The notes under the pieces: generated by a model
Told to the model about the DNA's origin: nothing
The model's input: only the letters and a program-made list of their open reading frames with translations
The model's database searches: none
Made by a program: the position numbers and the translations under genes
NCBI GenBank assembly: GCA_035293405.1
Contig: DATDOE010000138.1
Coordinates: 57,238 to 121,237, forward strand
Origin: Gp6-AA40 sp035293405
GTDB taxonomy: Bacteria > Acidobacteriota > Vicinamibacteria > Vicinamibacterales > UBA2999
Direction of reading: 5' to 3'
Length of the DNA stretch: 64,000 nt
In this document: piece after piece, positions 25,910 to 34,337 of the stretch
Layout of the letters: each line of letters starts with the position of its first letter
Numbering within the stretch: position 1 is the first letter of the stretch

Positions 25910-26421
25910 AATCCTTATGCGTCGTTATGTTGGCGGCAATGGTCGGCGTCGCCGCGCGCGGGCAGGCCCCGGTCAACGAGCCGTCTTTTGTCAACGAAGG
26001 CATCGTGAACGCGCCGATCGCCGAGGTGTGGCGCGTCTGGTCGACATCCAACGGTTACAAGGCCCTGGGGGTCGCGCTAGCCGACGTCGATCTCCGCATT
26101 GGCGGCCTGATCCGTTCACGCTACCGCGCCGACGGGGTGCTCGGCGATGACCAGACCATCGAAAACGAGATTCTCGCCTACGAGCCGCCGCGGATGATCG
26201 CCTTCCGCATTCACAAGACGCCCGCGACTTTCCCTTTCAAGGAAGCGTGGAAGCACACGTGGACGGTCGTGACGCTGACCTCGCTCGACGACGGCCGGAC
26301 GCACGTGCGCGGGACCAGCCTGGGCTATGGCGCCGATCCAGAATCGCTGGCGATGCGACAGTTCTTCGAGCGCGGCAACGACCAGACGATCAAGACGCTC
26401 GTGGCAAGCTTCGCGAAGTAG
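25906..26421 (+). CDS. Secreted SRPBCC-domain (START-like) protein
   Basis: 171 residues with a short signal peptide (MKSLCVVMLAAMVGVAARGQ) and one SRPBCC fold: VNEGIVNAPIAEVWRVWSTSNGYKALGV, LRIGGLIRSRYR, NEILAYEPPRMIAFRI, WTVVTLTSLDDGRTHVRGT. The family binds hydrophobic ligands in a deep cavity (Aha1/polyketide-cyclase-like). Export is unusual for Aha1-like members. It is translationally coupled to the TetR gene. Confidence 0.82.
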   Translation: MKSLCVVMLAAMVGVAARGQAPVNEPSFVNEGIVNAPIAEVWRVWSTSNGYKALGVALADVDLRIGGLIRSRYRADGVLGDDQTIENEILAYEPPRMIAFRIHKTPATFPFKEAWKHTWTVVTLTSLDDGRTHVRGTSLGYGADPESLAMRQFFERGNDQTIKTLVASFAK

Positions 26422-26438
26422 CTCAGACGATCTGAGCT
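26420..26438 (+). terminator. Short hairpin after the SRPBCC gene
   Basis: AGCTCAGA and TCTGAGCT pair around CGA, beginning within the stop codon region. There is no T-run, so terminator activity is uncertain. Confidence 0.4.
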
Positions 26439-26540
26439 GTCGAACGAACCATTTCCAGCAACGCGTGCGGTATGGTCGGACCCGCCCCGCAACTCACCGG
26501 CTCGGAGCGCGCCTATACATGTTTGATTGGCTACCGCGGG

Positions 26541-27905
26541 CTAGACGACGGCGCGTGCCGAGGGCGCGCGGTCAGCCAGGCACTCGGCCACGCGTGTCAG
26601 TGCCTGTTCGAGACCGGCGCGCGTTCGCGGTGTGCCGATGCATACGCGCACGGCGCGCGGTTGATGATCGCCGACCGCGAACTCAGACGAGGCGTTCAGA
26701 ATCACGCCCCTCGTGCGGGCCTGCGCGACGAAACCGTCCGATGACCAGCGGGGCGGCAGCGACAGCCACAGGTGATGGCTCATCGGATGCGTCTGGTAGC
26801 GCTCACCCGCGAGCAGGCGCTTCACCATCGTCTGGCGAGCCGCGCCTTCATGCCGTTTCCAGTCGGCGATGCGCCACGCGGTGCCGTCCTCGATCCAGCC
26901 GCTCAACAGGTCGGCGCCGATCGGCGACGCGCAGAGCATCGTCGTCCACACTGCCGTGGCGATCTTTTCGAGCACGGCCGGAGGAGCCACGGCACAGCCC
27001 AAACGCAGTCCCGGGAAGAGGCTCTTGGACAGGCTCGTCACGAACACCGTCCGGTGCGGAATCAGCGGTGCGAGCGGCGTGCGTTCGGGTGACAGGAAGC
27101 CGTAGGTGTCGTCTTCGACGACGGTGAGACGATATTTCTCCGCGACGGCGGCGATCTGGCGGCGTCGTCTCTCGGACATGACGGCCGACGTCGGGTTCTG
27201 CATGCGGGGCATGCAGTAGAGGACACGGGCGCGCGAGGAGCGGCAGGCCACTTCGAGGGCGTCGGGCCTCAGTCCTTCACCGTCCATGGCGATGCCGCGC
27301 ATCTTCAGCCGCATCTGCTGAGCGAGCATCCGGGCACCTGAGTAGGTCAGATCCTCGGTCAGGATCGTGTCGCCCGGTGCGAGGAGCGCCGCGAACGTTG
27401 TCGTGAGACCGTGCTGGGCCCCGGCGGTCAGCACGATGTGCTCCGGGTCGACGGGCATGCCCAATTGCTTCAACCACACCGCCATCGCCTGACGGTGGCG
27501 TACGTGGCCCCGCCGCGGGGCGTAGCCGAAGAGCTGAGTCCACGGCAGCACGCGCCGCTGGAGCAGATGCGCGGCAAGGTTGGCGACCTCTTTGTCCGGC
27601 ATCAGGATGTTGATGCTGAGATCGAGCAGGGCGTTCTCGCCAGGCGCCTCGTCGTATGGCTCTTGTCCGCGGATGAACGTGCCCCGGCCCACGTGGCCCG
27701 TGGTGAGCCCGCGTCGCGCGGCTTCGGCGTAGGCCCGCGTGATCGTGGTGACCGTGAGGCCCAGATGGTCGGCCAGGTCGCGGTGCGGAGGCAGCCGTGT
27801 TCCCGCCCTCAGCGAGCCGCTCTGGACGTCCTCATCGATGGCGTCCGCTATCGACCGGTAGACGGGCCCCTTGCGGGTTTCGAGATTCGGCAGCCACATT
27901 GTCAT
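26541..27905 (-). CDS. MocR-type regulator: GntR HTH fused to class-I aminotransferase domain
   Basis: 454 residues. The N-terminal winged helix (about 10-78: VYRSIADAIDEDVQSGSLRAGTRLPPHRDLADHLGLTVTTITRAY) is of GntR type. The C-terminal aminotransferase fold has the PLP lysine in SLSKSLFPGLRLG (about Lys293), PTSAVMSERRR, VVEDDTYG and the Arg in RVCIG. MocR proteins use PLP or its aldimines as effectors, for example in vitamin B6 or GABA metabolism; the target is unknown here. Two starts are possible, ATG 27905 and ATG 27899. A palindrome three bases upstream suggests autoregulation. Confidence 0.9.
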   Translation of the reverse strand: MTMWLPNLETRKGPVYRSIADAIDEDVQSGSLRAGTRLPPHRDLADHLGLTVTTITRAYAEAARRGLTTGHVGRGTFIRGQEPYDEAPGENALLDLSINILMPDKEVANLAAHLLQRRVLPWTQLFGYAPRRGHVRHRQAMAVWLKQLGMPVDPEHIVLTAGAQHGLTTTFAALLAPGDTILTEDLTYSGARMLAQQMRLKMRGIAMDGEGLRPDALEVACRSSRARVLYCMPRMQNPTSAVMSERRRRQIAAVAEKYRLTVVEDDTYGFLSPERTPLAPLIPHRTVFVTSLSKSLFPGLRLGCAVAPPAVLEKIATAVWTTMLCASPIGADLLSGWIEDGTAWRIADWKRHEGAARQTMVKRLLAGERYQTHPMSHHLWLSLPPRWSSDGFVAQARTRGVILNASSEFAVGDHQPRAVRVCIGTPRTRAGLEQALTRVAECLADRAPSARAVV

Positions 27906-27908
27906 TGA

Positions 27909-27926
27909 CGCAATATACGCATTGCG
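27909..27926. promoter_or_regulatory. Palindrome at the MocR start (CGCAAT-N6-ATTGCG)
   Basis: Perfect 6-bp arms separated by ATACGC, three bases before the MocR start codon. A further AGGCAATG at about 27951 could be another half-site. Operator function is inferred from position. Confidence 0.45.
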
Positions 27927-28087
27927 CCGCTGTCAATCCACATGTCATACAGGCAATGTGCTACAAGAAGGCCTCGAGGAATCAGGAACCGGGCCTCAGG
28001 AGGCCGCCGGCGCTCGACGTCAGAGGATTCGGGAACGTACGTCGGATGTTCGGCGTCTTAACCGGCAAGTGCTATCCTCAAACCATC

Positions 28088-28966
28088 ATGGGTAAACGAA
28101 TTTTTCTCTTCCTCGCCACCAACCTGGCGATCATCCTCACGCTGTCCGTCATCGTCAGTCTGCTCGGCGTCGGGAATGTGGCCGGCACGGGCGGGCTCGA
28201 CCTCGGTGGCCTGGCGGTGCTGTGCCTGATCTGGGGCATGGGCGGCGCCTTCATCTCGCTGCTGATCTCTCGGTGGATCGCGAAACGATCGTTGGGTGTA
28301 AAGCTCGTGGACGGCCGCACCGGCAACAGCCAGTTTGACTGGTTGCACCAGACGGTTGGCCGTCTGACCCGTCAAGCGAACCTGCCGATGCCCGAGGTCG
28401 GCATCTACGAGTCGCCCGAGGTGAACGCGTTTGCGACAGGACCGAGCAAGTCGCGGAGTCTCGTGGCTGTCTCGTCCGGCCTGATGCGCGGGATGCGGCC
28501 GGAAGAGATCGAGGGCGTGCTCGCGCACGAGGTCACGCACATCGCCAACGGCGACATGGTGACGATGACGCTGCTGCAGGGCGTGATGAACGCGTTCGTG
28601 ATGTTCTTCGCCCGCGTGATCGCGTTCGCCTTGACGCGGTCCGGCGACGAGCGGCGAGGCGGTGGCTCGTATTTCCTCGTGGTGATGGTCCTGCAGATCG
28701 TGCTCGGCATCCTCGGCTCGATGGTCACGGCGTGGTTCTCGCGGCAGCGTGAGTTCAGGGCCGATGCGGGCGGCGCGCACCTGGCCGGCCGCGAGCGAAT
28801 GGTGGGCGCGCTGCGCCGGCTGGCGGCGAATCACGAGCTCGTGGACACACAGCACCAGGCGCTCGCGACCATGAAGATCAATGGCGTGCGCGGGTGGGCG
28901 GTGCTCTTCTCCACGCACCCGCCGCTCGAGCAGCGCATCGCGGCGCTGGAGAACGCCGGACGGTAA
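28088..28966 (+). CDS. htpX: HtpX-like M48 membrane zinc metalloprotease
   Basis: 292 residues, the usual HtpX length. Two N-terminal transmembrane helices (about 5-25 and 36-56), the zinc motif HEVTH with the third ligand Glu in REFRADAGGAHLAGR, and two more hydrophobic segments between them (VMNAFVMFFARVIAF, YFLVVMVLQIVLGILGSMV). The protease degrades damaged membrane proteins in the inner membrane; the active site faces the cytoplasm. The C-terminus carries the conserved LFSTHPPLEQRI. Start ATG 28088 gives the standard MGKRIFLFLATNLA. It is divergent from the MocR gene. Confidence 0.93.
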   Translation: MGKRIFLFLATNLAIILTLSVIVSLLGVGNVAGTGGLDLGGLAVLCLIWGMGGAFISLLISRWIAKRSLGVKLVDGRTGNSQFDWLHQTVGRLTRQANLPMPEVGIYESPEVNAFATGPSKSRSLVAVSSGLMRGMRPEEIEGVLAHEVTHIANGDMVTMTLLQGVMNAFVMFFARVIAFALTRSGDERRGGGSYFLVVMVLQIVLGILGSMVTAWFSRQREFRADAGGAHLAGRERMVGALRRLAANHELVDTQHQALATMKINGVRGWAVLFSTHPPLEQRIAALENAGR

Positions 28967-28973
28967 TCACATC

Positions 28974-29061
28974 GGTTCGTGGTTGGTGGTTCTTGGTGAG
29001 CCAGGACCGCCAACAAGCCCACGGCCGTCGACTACTAGTCCAACCGAGAACCAAGAACCAG
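28974..29061. repeat. Inverted heptamer pair (GGTTCGT / GAACCAA)
   Basis: The left arm 28974-29001 reads GGTTCGT, GGTTGGT, GGTTCTT, GGTGAGC. The right arm 29041-29061 reads CAACCGA, GAACCAA, GAACCAG and is the approximate inverse. The ATG of the sulfurtransferase follows the right arm without any spacer. Confidence 0.82.
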
Positions 29062-29916
29062 ATGTCGCACCGCACGATCGTTTCGACCGACACCCTGGCC
29101 TCACACCTGTCGGGCGCGTGGGTCATCGTCGATTGCCGATTCGATCTGCAGGCGGCTGAGTGGGGCCGGGAGCAATACCTCGCCGCGCACATTCCGGGCG
29201 CCGTCTACGCCAGCCTCAACCACGATCTCGCCGGACCCCGCACTGGCACCAACGGCCGGCATCCTCTTCCATCGATCGAGGCGCTCACCGCGACGCTGGG
29301 ACGCCTGGGGATCGGGCGCAGTACACAGGTCGTCGCCTACGACCAGGATTCCGGCATGTACGCGAGCCGTCTCTGGTGGATGCTGCGTTACATGGGACAC
29401 GACGCGGTGGCGGTTCTCGACGGCGGGTGGGCGAAGTGGACACGGGAAGAACGACCTGCGCGTAGCGGCGATGAGCCGCGGCCCGCGGTGGCGTTCGCCG
29501 CGTCGCCACGGCCCGAGCTGCGCTCGAGTGTGGACGATGTGACCGCGCGCCTGCACGACGGGAGCACTCTGCTCGTCGATGCCCGTGGGCCCGAGCGCTA
29601 CGAGGGCCGCTCCGAACCGATCGATCGCGTGGCGGGACATATTCCCGGTGCGGTCAATCGCTACTACAAATCAAACGCGACCGACGATGGCACGCTGCTC
29701 CCGCCGCAAGTCCTTCGTGCGACCTTCCTGAGACTGCTTGGCGATCGGGAACCGGCGCAGGCCGTGATGTATTGCGGCTCTGGCGTGACCGCCTGCCATA
29801 ACCTGCTGGCCATGGAGCACGCGGGGCTCACCGGCGCTCGTCTCTTCGCCGGCTCGTGGTCCGAATGGTCCGCTGATCCCACCCGCCCCGTCGAAAAGGG
29901 CCCTTCGAAGCCGTAG
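29062..29916 (+). CDS. Thiosulfate/3-mercaptopyruvate sulfurtransferase (tandem rhodanese)
   Basis: 284 residues with two rhodanese domains. The first (about 5-140: WVIVDCRFDL, GAVYASLNHDL, VVAYDQDSGMYASRLWWMLRYMGH, VLDGGWAKW) is inactive. The second (about 160-280) carries the catalytic cysteine in MYCGSGVTACHNLLAM. The CGSGVTA loop is that of SseA-type enzymes. It transfers sulfane sulfur to cyanide or thiols in the cytoplasm. The start ATG directly follows a heptamer array and has no Shine-Dalgarno. Confidence 0.92.
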   Translation: MSHRTIVSTDTLASHLSGAWVIVDCRFDLQAAEWGREQYLAAHIPGAVYASLNHDLAGPRTGTNGRHPLPSIEALTATLGRLGIGRSTQVVAYDQDSGMYASRLWWMLRYMGHDAVAVLDGGWAKWTREERPARSGDEPRPAVAFAASPRPELRSSVDDVTARLHDGSTLLVDARGPERYEGRSEPIDRVAGHIPGAVNRYYKSNATDDGTLLPPQVLRATFLRLLGDREPAQAVMYCGSGVTACHNLLAMEHAGLTGARLFAGSWSEWSADPTRPVEKGPSKP

Positions 29917-29965
29917 GGCCAACCCATCGCGGAATTCTTCCGTCCAAGAAGGCCGGAGGAAGCAT

Positions 29966-30814
29966 ATGGTCCGCGCTCTTTGTGTGACAGCCCTGCTCGT
30001 GACGGCGGCAGCCGCCATTCTCCCGGCCCAGCGGAGTCGTGACCGGGACTTTGGCCTCTCTCAGGACGACTGGTGCCGCGAGGAGCGCCGTGCGGACTTC
30101 TGCGAGGTGCGTGAGGAAACCCTCCGCAACCTGAACGTCGTGGACCTCGATGCCCGAGGCAATGGCGGCGTCGCTGTCCGGGGATGGGATCGCCCGGACG
30201 TGCAGGTCCGCGCGCGAATCGTGGTCTATGAGAGAAGCCGCGACGATGCCCAGCAGCTCGCCAAGGAAATTCAACTGACCACCACCGGCGGACGCATCCG
30301 CGCGGACGGGCCGGAGCGGACACGCCGGCGTAGTAGTCGCAATGGGCGCAATTGGGACGACGATCGCTATTGGTCCGTCGCCTATGAGCTGCAAGTACCA
30401 CGGAAAGCGGAGCTCCGATTGGATGCGACGAATGGCGGCATCTCGGTCGAGGACGTGCGTGGCCGAGTGGACGCGCGCACAGTCAACGGCGGCATCCAGC
30501 TCGGTGACGTTGGCGGAGACATACGAGGCGAGACGGTCAACGGTGGACTGCGGGTCGAGTTGGCCGGCGAAAAGTGGGACGGTGCGGGCCTGGATCTCAA
30601 GACCGTGAACGGCGGCGTCTCGCTCGCCGTGCCCTCCGGCTTCTCCGGAGAGCTCGACGCGCGGACGGCCAACGGCGGCATCTCCGTGGACTTCCCGATT
30701 ACGGTCACGGGACTCCTCAACAACCGCCGCCAAATCACGGCCACGCTCGGTTCGGGCGGCCCCAGGATTCGGCTCGCGGCTGTGAACGGAGGGATTTCTA
30801 TCTCAAGGAGATAG
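29966..30814 (+). CDS. Secreted DUF4097-like beta-helix protein
   Basis: 282 residues with a signal peptide (VRALCVTALLVTAAAAILPAQ). The core repeats a short strand-turn unit with NGG: DATNGGISVEDV, DARTVNGGIQLGDV, GETVNGGLRVEL, LKTVNGGVSLAV, DARTANGGISVDF, LAAVNGGISISRR. This is the right-handed coil of DUF4097/DUF2807-type putative adhesins. An Arg/Asp-rich insert (RTRRRSSRNGRNWDDDRYW) interrupts the N-terminal half. A GGAGG precedes the ATG. The role is unknown; family members often sit near anti-sigma or envelope-stress genes. Confidence 0.78.
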   Translation: MVRALCVTALLVTAAAAILPAQRSRDRDFGLSQDDWCREERRADFCEVREETLRNLNVVDLDARGNGGVAVRGWDRPDVQVRARIVVYERSRDDAQQLAKEIQLTTTGGRIRADGPERTRRRSSRNGRNWDDDRYWSVAYELQVPRKAELRLDATNGGISVEDVRGRVDARTVNGGIQLGDVGGDIRGETVNGGLRVELAGEKWDGAGLDLKTVNGGVSLAVPSGFSGELDARTANGGISVDFPITVTGLLNNRRQITATLGSGGPRIRLAAVNGGISISRR

Positions 30815-30822
30815 AACCACTG

Positions 30823-30893
30823 GGTCAGTAGGTCAAAGGGCAAAGGGCAAAGGGCAAAGGGCAAAGGTGAGGTAACTTTGACCCTTGACCTAC
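30823..30893. repeat. Heptamer array (AGGGCAA x4) with inverted arm
   Basis: Units at 30823-30871 are GGTCAGT, AGGTCAA, four AGGGCAA and AGGTGAG. The inverse arm ACTTTGACCCTTGACCTAC (30875-30893) pairs with the left end, GTAGGTCAAAGGGCAAAG. The TTG start of the next gene (30885) lies inside this right arm. Confidence 0.85.
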
Positions 30894-32315
30894 AGAGTTC
30901 TTGTCTTCGTCCTCCTCGCGAGTAATGTCGCCGCACAGGGACTGAACGTCTCCGCCCCAGCACCGCGCGGCTTCGACCGCGCCGTCGCACAGGCCGACAC
31001 GCTTGCGCTGCTCAAGCAGCTCGTGGCGCTCGATACGCAGAATCCCCCCGGCAATGAGATCCTCGTCGCGCGACACCTCGACGCGATGCTCCGTGGGGTC
31101 CCGGGTATCGAAACGCACATCCTTGACCCCGGGGATGGGCGGGCGAACTTCATCGCGCGGCTTCGCGCGGTCAAACCCACCAGGCGTGCGGTGCTCGTCA
31201 TGGGCCACATGGATGTCGTCGGCGCTGAAGCGTCGAAGTGGACGTCGCCGCCGTTTCAGGCTGTCGAACGGGACGGATACCTGTACGGACGCGGCACCAT
31301 CGACGACAAAGGGGCGCTGGCGGCCACCGCCGTCGCGATGCGGATGCTCGCGTCGCTGCGCGACTCGCTCGACCGGGACATCATCCTGCTCGGCACGGCA
31401 GCCGAGGAGAGTGGGGGTGAACAGGGAATCACCCGTGTCCTCGCGCAGCACTTCGATCTGATCAAGGACGCCGAGTTCGCACTCAATGAAGGTGGGCGTA
31501 TCCGCGTGCGCAACGGGCAGGTCAACACGATTAACATCCAGGTGACCGAGAAACTCTCCTACGCCGTGATCGCCACCGCGCGCGGCACATCGGGACACGC
31601 CTCCGTTCAGTTGCAGGACAACGCGATTGCCGCCCTCTCGCGGGCGCTGGCACGCGTGCATGACACACCACAGCCGGTGGAGCTGAACGAGGTGACCCGC
31701 GCGTACTTCGGGGGACTGGCAAAGGTCGAAGCGGATCCCGTCATGCGACAGGCGATGGAATCCCTCACCACCGCGCGCGACAGAGCGTCGATCGACAAGG
31801 CGACTGCGGTTGTGAGCCGCGATCCGGTGCACAACACGCTGCTGAGGAACACGGCGTCGCTCACGATGCTCGCCGGCGGCATTCGCGTCAACATCATCCC
31901 GTCAGAGGTCACGGCCACACTCAACCTGCGCGAGCTCCCGGACGGTGACGTCCGTGCGCACGTTGCGGACTTGAATCGGGTCGGCGCCGAAAAACAGGTC
32001 ACCTTCACGCTCCGGGGAGAGCCCCGAAAGTCTCCGCCGGTGTCGTCCACCACGTCGGCGCTTTATCTGGCCATGGAGGCGACGGGCCGGGAGATGGCGC
32101 CTCAGGCCGCGGTGATCCCGATGATGTCCTCGGGCGCCACCGACGGCGCCGCGCTGCGTGCCGCGGGCATTCCCACCTATGGCATCCTGCCGCTGCCGCT
32201 CGACATGGACGATGAACTGCGCATGCACGGGGACAACGAGCGCACGCCGATCGCTTCCCTCGGATGGGCGACCGAGTATCTCTACCGCGTGCTGATGAAG
32301 GTGGCCGTGAGATAG
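30885..32315 (+). CDS. Secreted M20-family metallopeptidase
   Basis: 476 residues with a signal peptide (YRVLVFVLLASNVAAQ). The co-catalytic zinc motifs are VMGHMDVVG (His near 107), GRGTIDDKGALAAT (bridging Asp), GTAAEESGGEQG (catalytic and ligand Glu) and MMSSGATDGAALRAAGIPTYG near the end. The dimerisation lid lies between about 215 and 345. It belongs to the M20/M25/M40 amino-acyl dipeptidase or carboxypeptidase group; substrate unknown. The only start that keeps the leader is TTG 30885, which lies in the hairpin arm of the heptamer repeat, with AGGTGAGG about 12 nt upstream. Confidence 0.88.
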   Translation: MTYRVLVFVLLASNVAAQGLNVSAPAPRGFDRAVAQADTLALLKQLVALDTQNPPGNEILVARHLDAMLRGVPGIETHILDPGDGRANFIARLRAVKPTRRAVLVMGHMDVVGAEASKWTSPPFQAVERDGYLYGRGTIDDKGALAATAVAMRMLASLRDSLDRDIILLGTAAEESGGEQGITRVLAQHFDLIKDAEFALNEGGRIRVRNGQVNTINIQVTEKLSYAVIATARGTSGHASVQLQDNAIAALSRALARVHDTPQPVELNEVTRAYFGGLAKVEADPVMRQAMESLTTARDRASIDKATAVVSRDPVHNTLLRNTASLTMLAGGIRVNIIPSEVTATLNLRELPDGDVRAHVADLNRVGAEKQVTFTLRGEPRKSPPVSSTTSALYLAMEATGREMAPQAAVIPMMSSGATDGAALRAAGIPTYGILPLPLDMDDELRMHGDNERTPIASLGWATEYLYRVLMKVAVR

Positions 32316-32319
32316 TCTA

Positions 32320-32359
32320 GGTCTGCGCTCTTCGGTCTGCGGTTCGGTCTGCGGTCTCA
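32320..32359. repeat. Heptamer array (GGTCTGC)
   Basis: GGTCTGC, GCTCTTC, GGTCTGC, then a 5-bp GGTTC slip, GGTCTGC, GGTCTCA. It fills the gap between the M20 peptidase and MATE genes. Confidence 0.7.
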
Positions 32360-32369
32360 GGAACTCACA

Positions 32370-33779
32370 TTGAGCTCACTCGTCAACGAACGGTCGCCCT
32401 CCGCCTGGGCAACCCTCAAGGAAGCCGTCCGGGGCTCGCGCCAGGACTACACGACGGCCCCTATCGGGCGTGCCGTCATCCTCCTCGCGGTCCCGATGGT
32501 CCTCGAGATGATGATGGAGTCGGTGTTCGTCGTCGCCGACGTCTTCTTCGTCGGACGTCTGGGCGCCGACGCCGTCGCCACGGTGGGCATCACCGAGTCG
32601 TTGATGACCATCATGTACGCGCTCGCCATCGGGCTCTCGATCGGCGGGTCGGCGACGGTCGCCCGGCGCATCGGCGAAAAGAACTCGGAGGGCGCCGCCC
32701 GCGCTGCGGTGCAATCGATCATCCTGGGCGTCGCTGCCGGGGTCGCATTCGGCGTCATCGGCGCGCTCTTCGGGCCCAATCTGCTGGCGATGATGGGAGC
32801 GAGCCCGGACGTCCTGCGCACTGGCGCAGGCTTCTCCCGCGTGATGCTGGGCGGAAGCGGCACGGTCGTCCTTCTGTTTCTGATCAACGCGGCGTTCCGT
32901 GGCGCGGGCGACGCGGCGATCGCGATGCGCGTGCTCTGGTTCGCCAACGCGATCAACATCATCCTCGGGCCCTGCCTCATCTTCGGGCTCGGACCGTTTC
33001 CGGAGCTGGGCGTCATGGGCGCGGCGATCGGCACCACGATCGGCCGTGGCAGCGGCGTGCTGTTTCAGCTCTATCACCTGACGCGGCCGGGTGGCCGCCT
33101 CGAGGTCCATGCGCGGCACATGAAGTTCGACCTGTCGGTCATGCGCACGATCCTGCGCATCTCGGGGAGCGCGACCTTCCAGAATTTCGTGTCCACGGCG
33201 TCGTGGATGGGTCTGGTTCGTATCCTCACCGGATTCGGCAGCGCCGCGGTGGCCGGCAACACGATCGGCATCCGCATCCTGCTGTTTGCGATTCTTCCGT
33301 CGCTCGGCGTGAGCAACGCCGCGGCCACCCTCGTGGGCCAGAACCTCGGCGCCGGCAAGCCGGATCGCGCGGAAGCGGCGGCGTGGAAGGCGGGGCTCTA
33401 CAACACGCTCTGCCTCGGCGCCGTCGGCGTCGTGTTTTTCCTCTTCGCGCCGTTCATCATCAGCTTCTTCACCACCGACCCTGAGGTCGCGAGCTACGGC
33501 GTCAGCTGCCTCCGCATCGTCTCGGCCGGCTTTCTGTTCTTCGGGTACGCGATGGTGTTGACGGCGGCGTTCAACGGCGCCGGCGACACCCGCACGCCGA
33601 CGCTGATTGCGCTGGCGTGTTTATGGGCGTGGGAAATTCCACTGGCGTGGGTGCTGGCCCACCCCTTGGGCTTCGGGCCAAAGGGCGTCTTCATCGCCGC
33701 CAGCGTGGCATTCTCGACGATGTCGTTGAGCAGCGCGTGGCTGTTTTCGCGCGGAACGTGGAAGACGCGGCGGGTATGA
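32370..33779 (+). CDS. MATE-family multidrug/solute efflux transporter
   Basis: 469 residues with 12 predicted helices in two pseudo-symmetric halves: VILLAVPMVLEMMMESVFVVADVFFVGRLG opens the first, and GSATFQNFVSTASWMGLVRILTGFGSAAVAGNT opens the second. Typical repeats are AFRGAGDAAIAM and AAFNGAGDTRTPT. It exports drugs or metabolites using a sodium or proton gradient. The start is TTG 32370 after CAGGAA. A second, unrelated MATE gene lies at 55677. Confidence 0.92.
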   Translation: MSSLVNERSPSAWATLKEAVRGSRQDYTTAPIGRAVILLAVPMVLEMMMESVFVVADVFFVGRLGADAVATVGITESLMTIMYALAIGLSIGGSATVARRIGEKNSEGAARAAVQSIILGVAAGVAFGVIGALFGPNLLAMMGASPDVLRTGAGFSRVMLGGSGTVVLLFLINAAFRGAGDAAIAMRVLWFANAINIILGPCLIFGLGPFPELGVMGAAIGTTIGRGSGVLFQLYHLTRPGGRLEVHARHMKFDLSVMRTILRISGSATFQNFVSTASWMGLVRILTGFGSAAVAGNTIGIRILLFAILPSLGVSNAAATLVGQNLGAGKPDRAEAAAWKAGLYNTLCLGAVGVVFFLFAPFIISFFTTDPEVASYGVSCLRIVSAGFLFFGYAMVLTAAFNGAGDTRTPTLIALACLWAWEIPLAWVLAHPLGFGPKGVFIAASVAFSTMSLSSAWLFSRGTWKTRRV

Positions 33780-33785
33780 CTGGCT

Positions 33786-33882
33786 GGTTCGTGGTTCGTG
33801 GTTCTTGGAGGATGTCTGGGGCTGATTCGTGGCTTGTCGACCGTTAATGGGCTGACCAAGAACCAAGAACCACGAACCACTA
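33786..33882. repeat. Inverted heptamer pair (GGTTCGT / ACCAAGA)
   Basis: The left arm 33786-33813 has GGTTCGT twice, GGTTCTT and GGAGGAT. The right arm 33855-33882 has ACCAAGA twice, ACCACGA and ACCACTA. The arms are inverse copies around about 40 bp. The stop codon of the converging hypothetical gene (33880-33882) falls in the last unit. Confidence 0.82.
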
Positions 33883-34305
33883 TCCAGGCGCGACCGTCAC
33901 CGTGAAGCCGTCCTGATTCGGCGCCGCGTACTGACGATGGTGGCGGATCCGTGAATACGGGATGGTCAGCAGCGTGTCGAAACCGGCTTCCGGCTGCGGG
34001 TGAATCTGCAGCGTCATCTCCTGGGTGGCGGTCGAGAGCGCGCGCACGACATCCGGCTTCGCGAAGCCAATCACGAACACCTCGCCGCTCGGCAGCTTGT
34101 GCGTTTCGTAGCTGCGGTAGCGGCGCACCGCAAACAGCGGCGCGTTCGGCAAGCCCGGCGAGTAGGTGAATCCGTAAACGCCTCCGGGCAGGCCGTTCAC
34201 GCCCGTCCCCTCCTCGCTGTCGACCACAAGGCGAACTTGATGGGCGAGCCGAAGGGATTCCTGGTCGGCCGTCGCGGTGTTGTCGGAATAGACGACTCGG
34301 CTCAT
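33880..34305 (-). CDS. Hypothetical protein, 141 residues
   Basis: A soluble beta-rich protein without leader or transmembrane segment. Visible features are RLVVDSEEGTG, GVYGFTYSPGLPNAPLFAVRRYRSYETHKL, GEVFVIGF and the His/Arg-rich turn YSRIRHHRQYAAPNQ. I recognise no family. It precedes msrA divided by 32 bp on the same strand in the order msrA then this gene, so the two may be co-transcribed. Confidence 0.6.
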   Translation of the reverse strand: MSRVVYSDNTATADQESLRLAHQVRLVVDSEEGTGVNGLPGGVYGFTYSPGLPNAPLFAVRRYRSYETHKLPSGEVFVIGFAKPDVVRALSTATQEMTLQIHPQPEAGFDTLLTIPYSRIRHHRQYAAPNQDGFTVTVAPG

Positions 34306-34337
34306 AGGATGCCTAGTCTATATCGTTCACACTCTGC

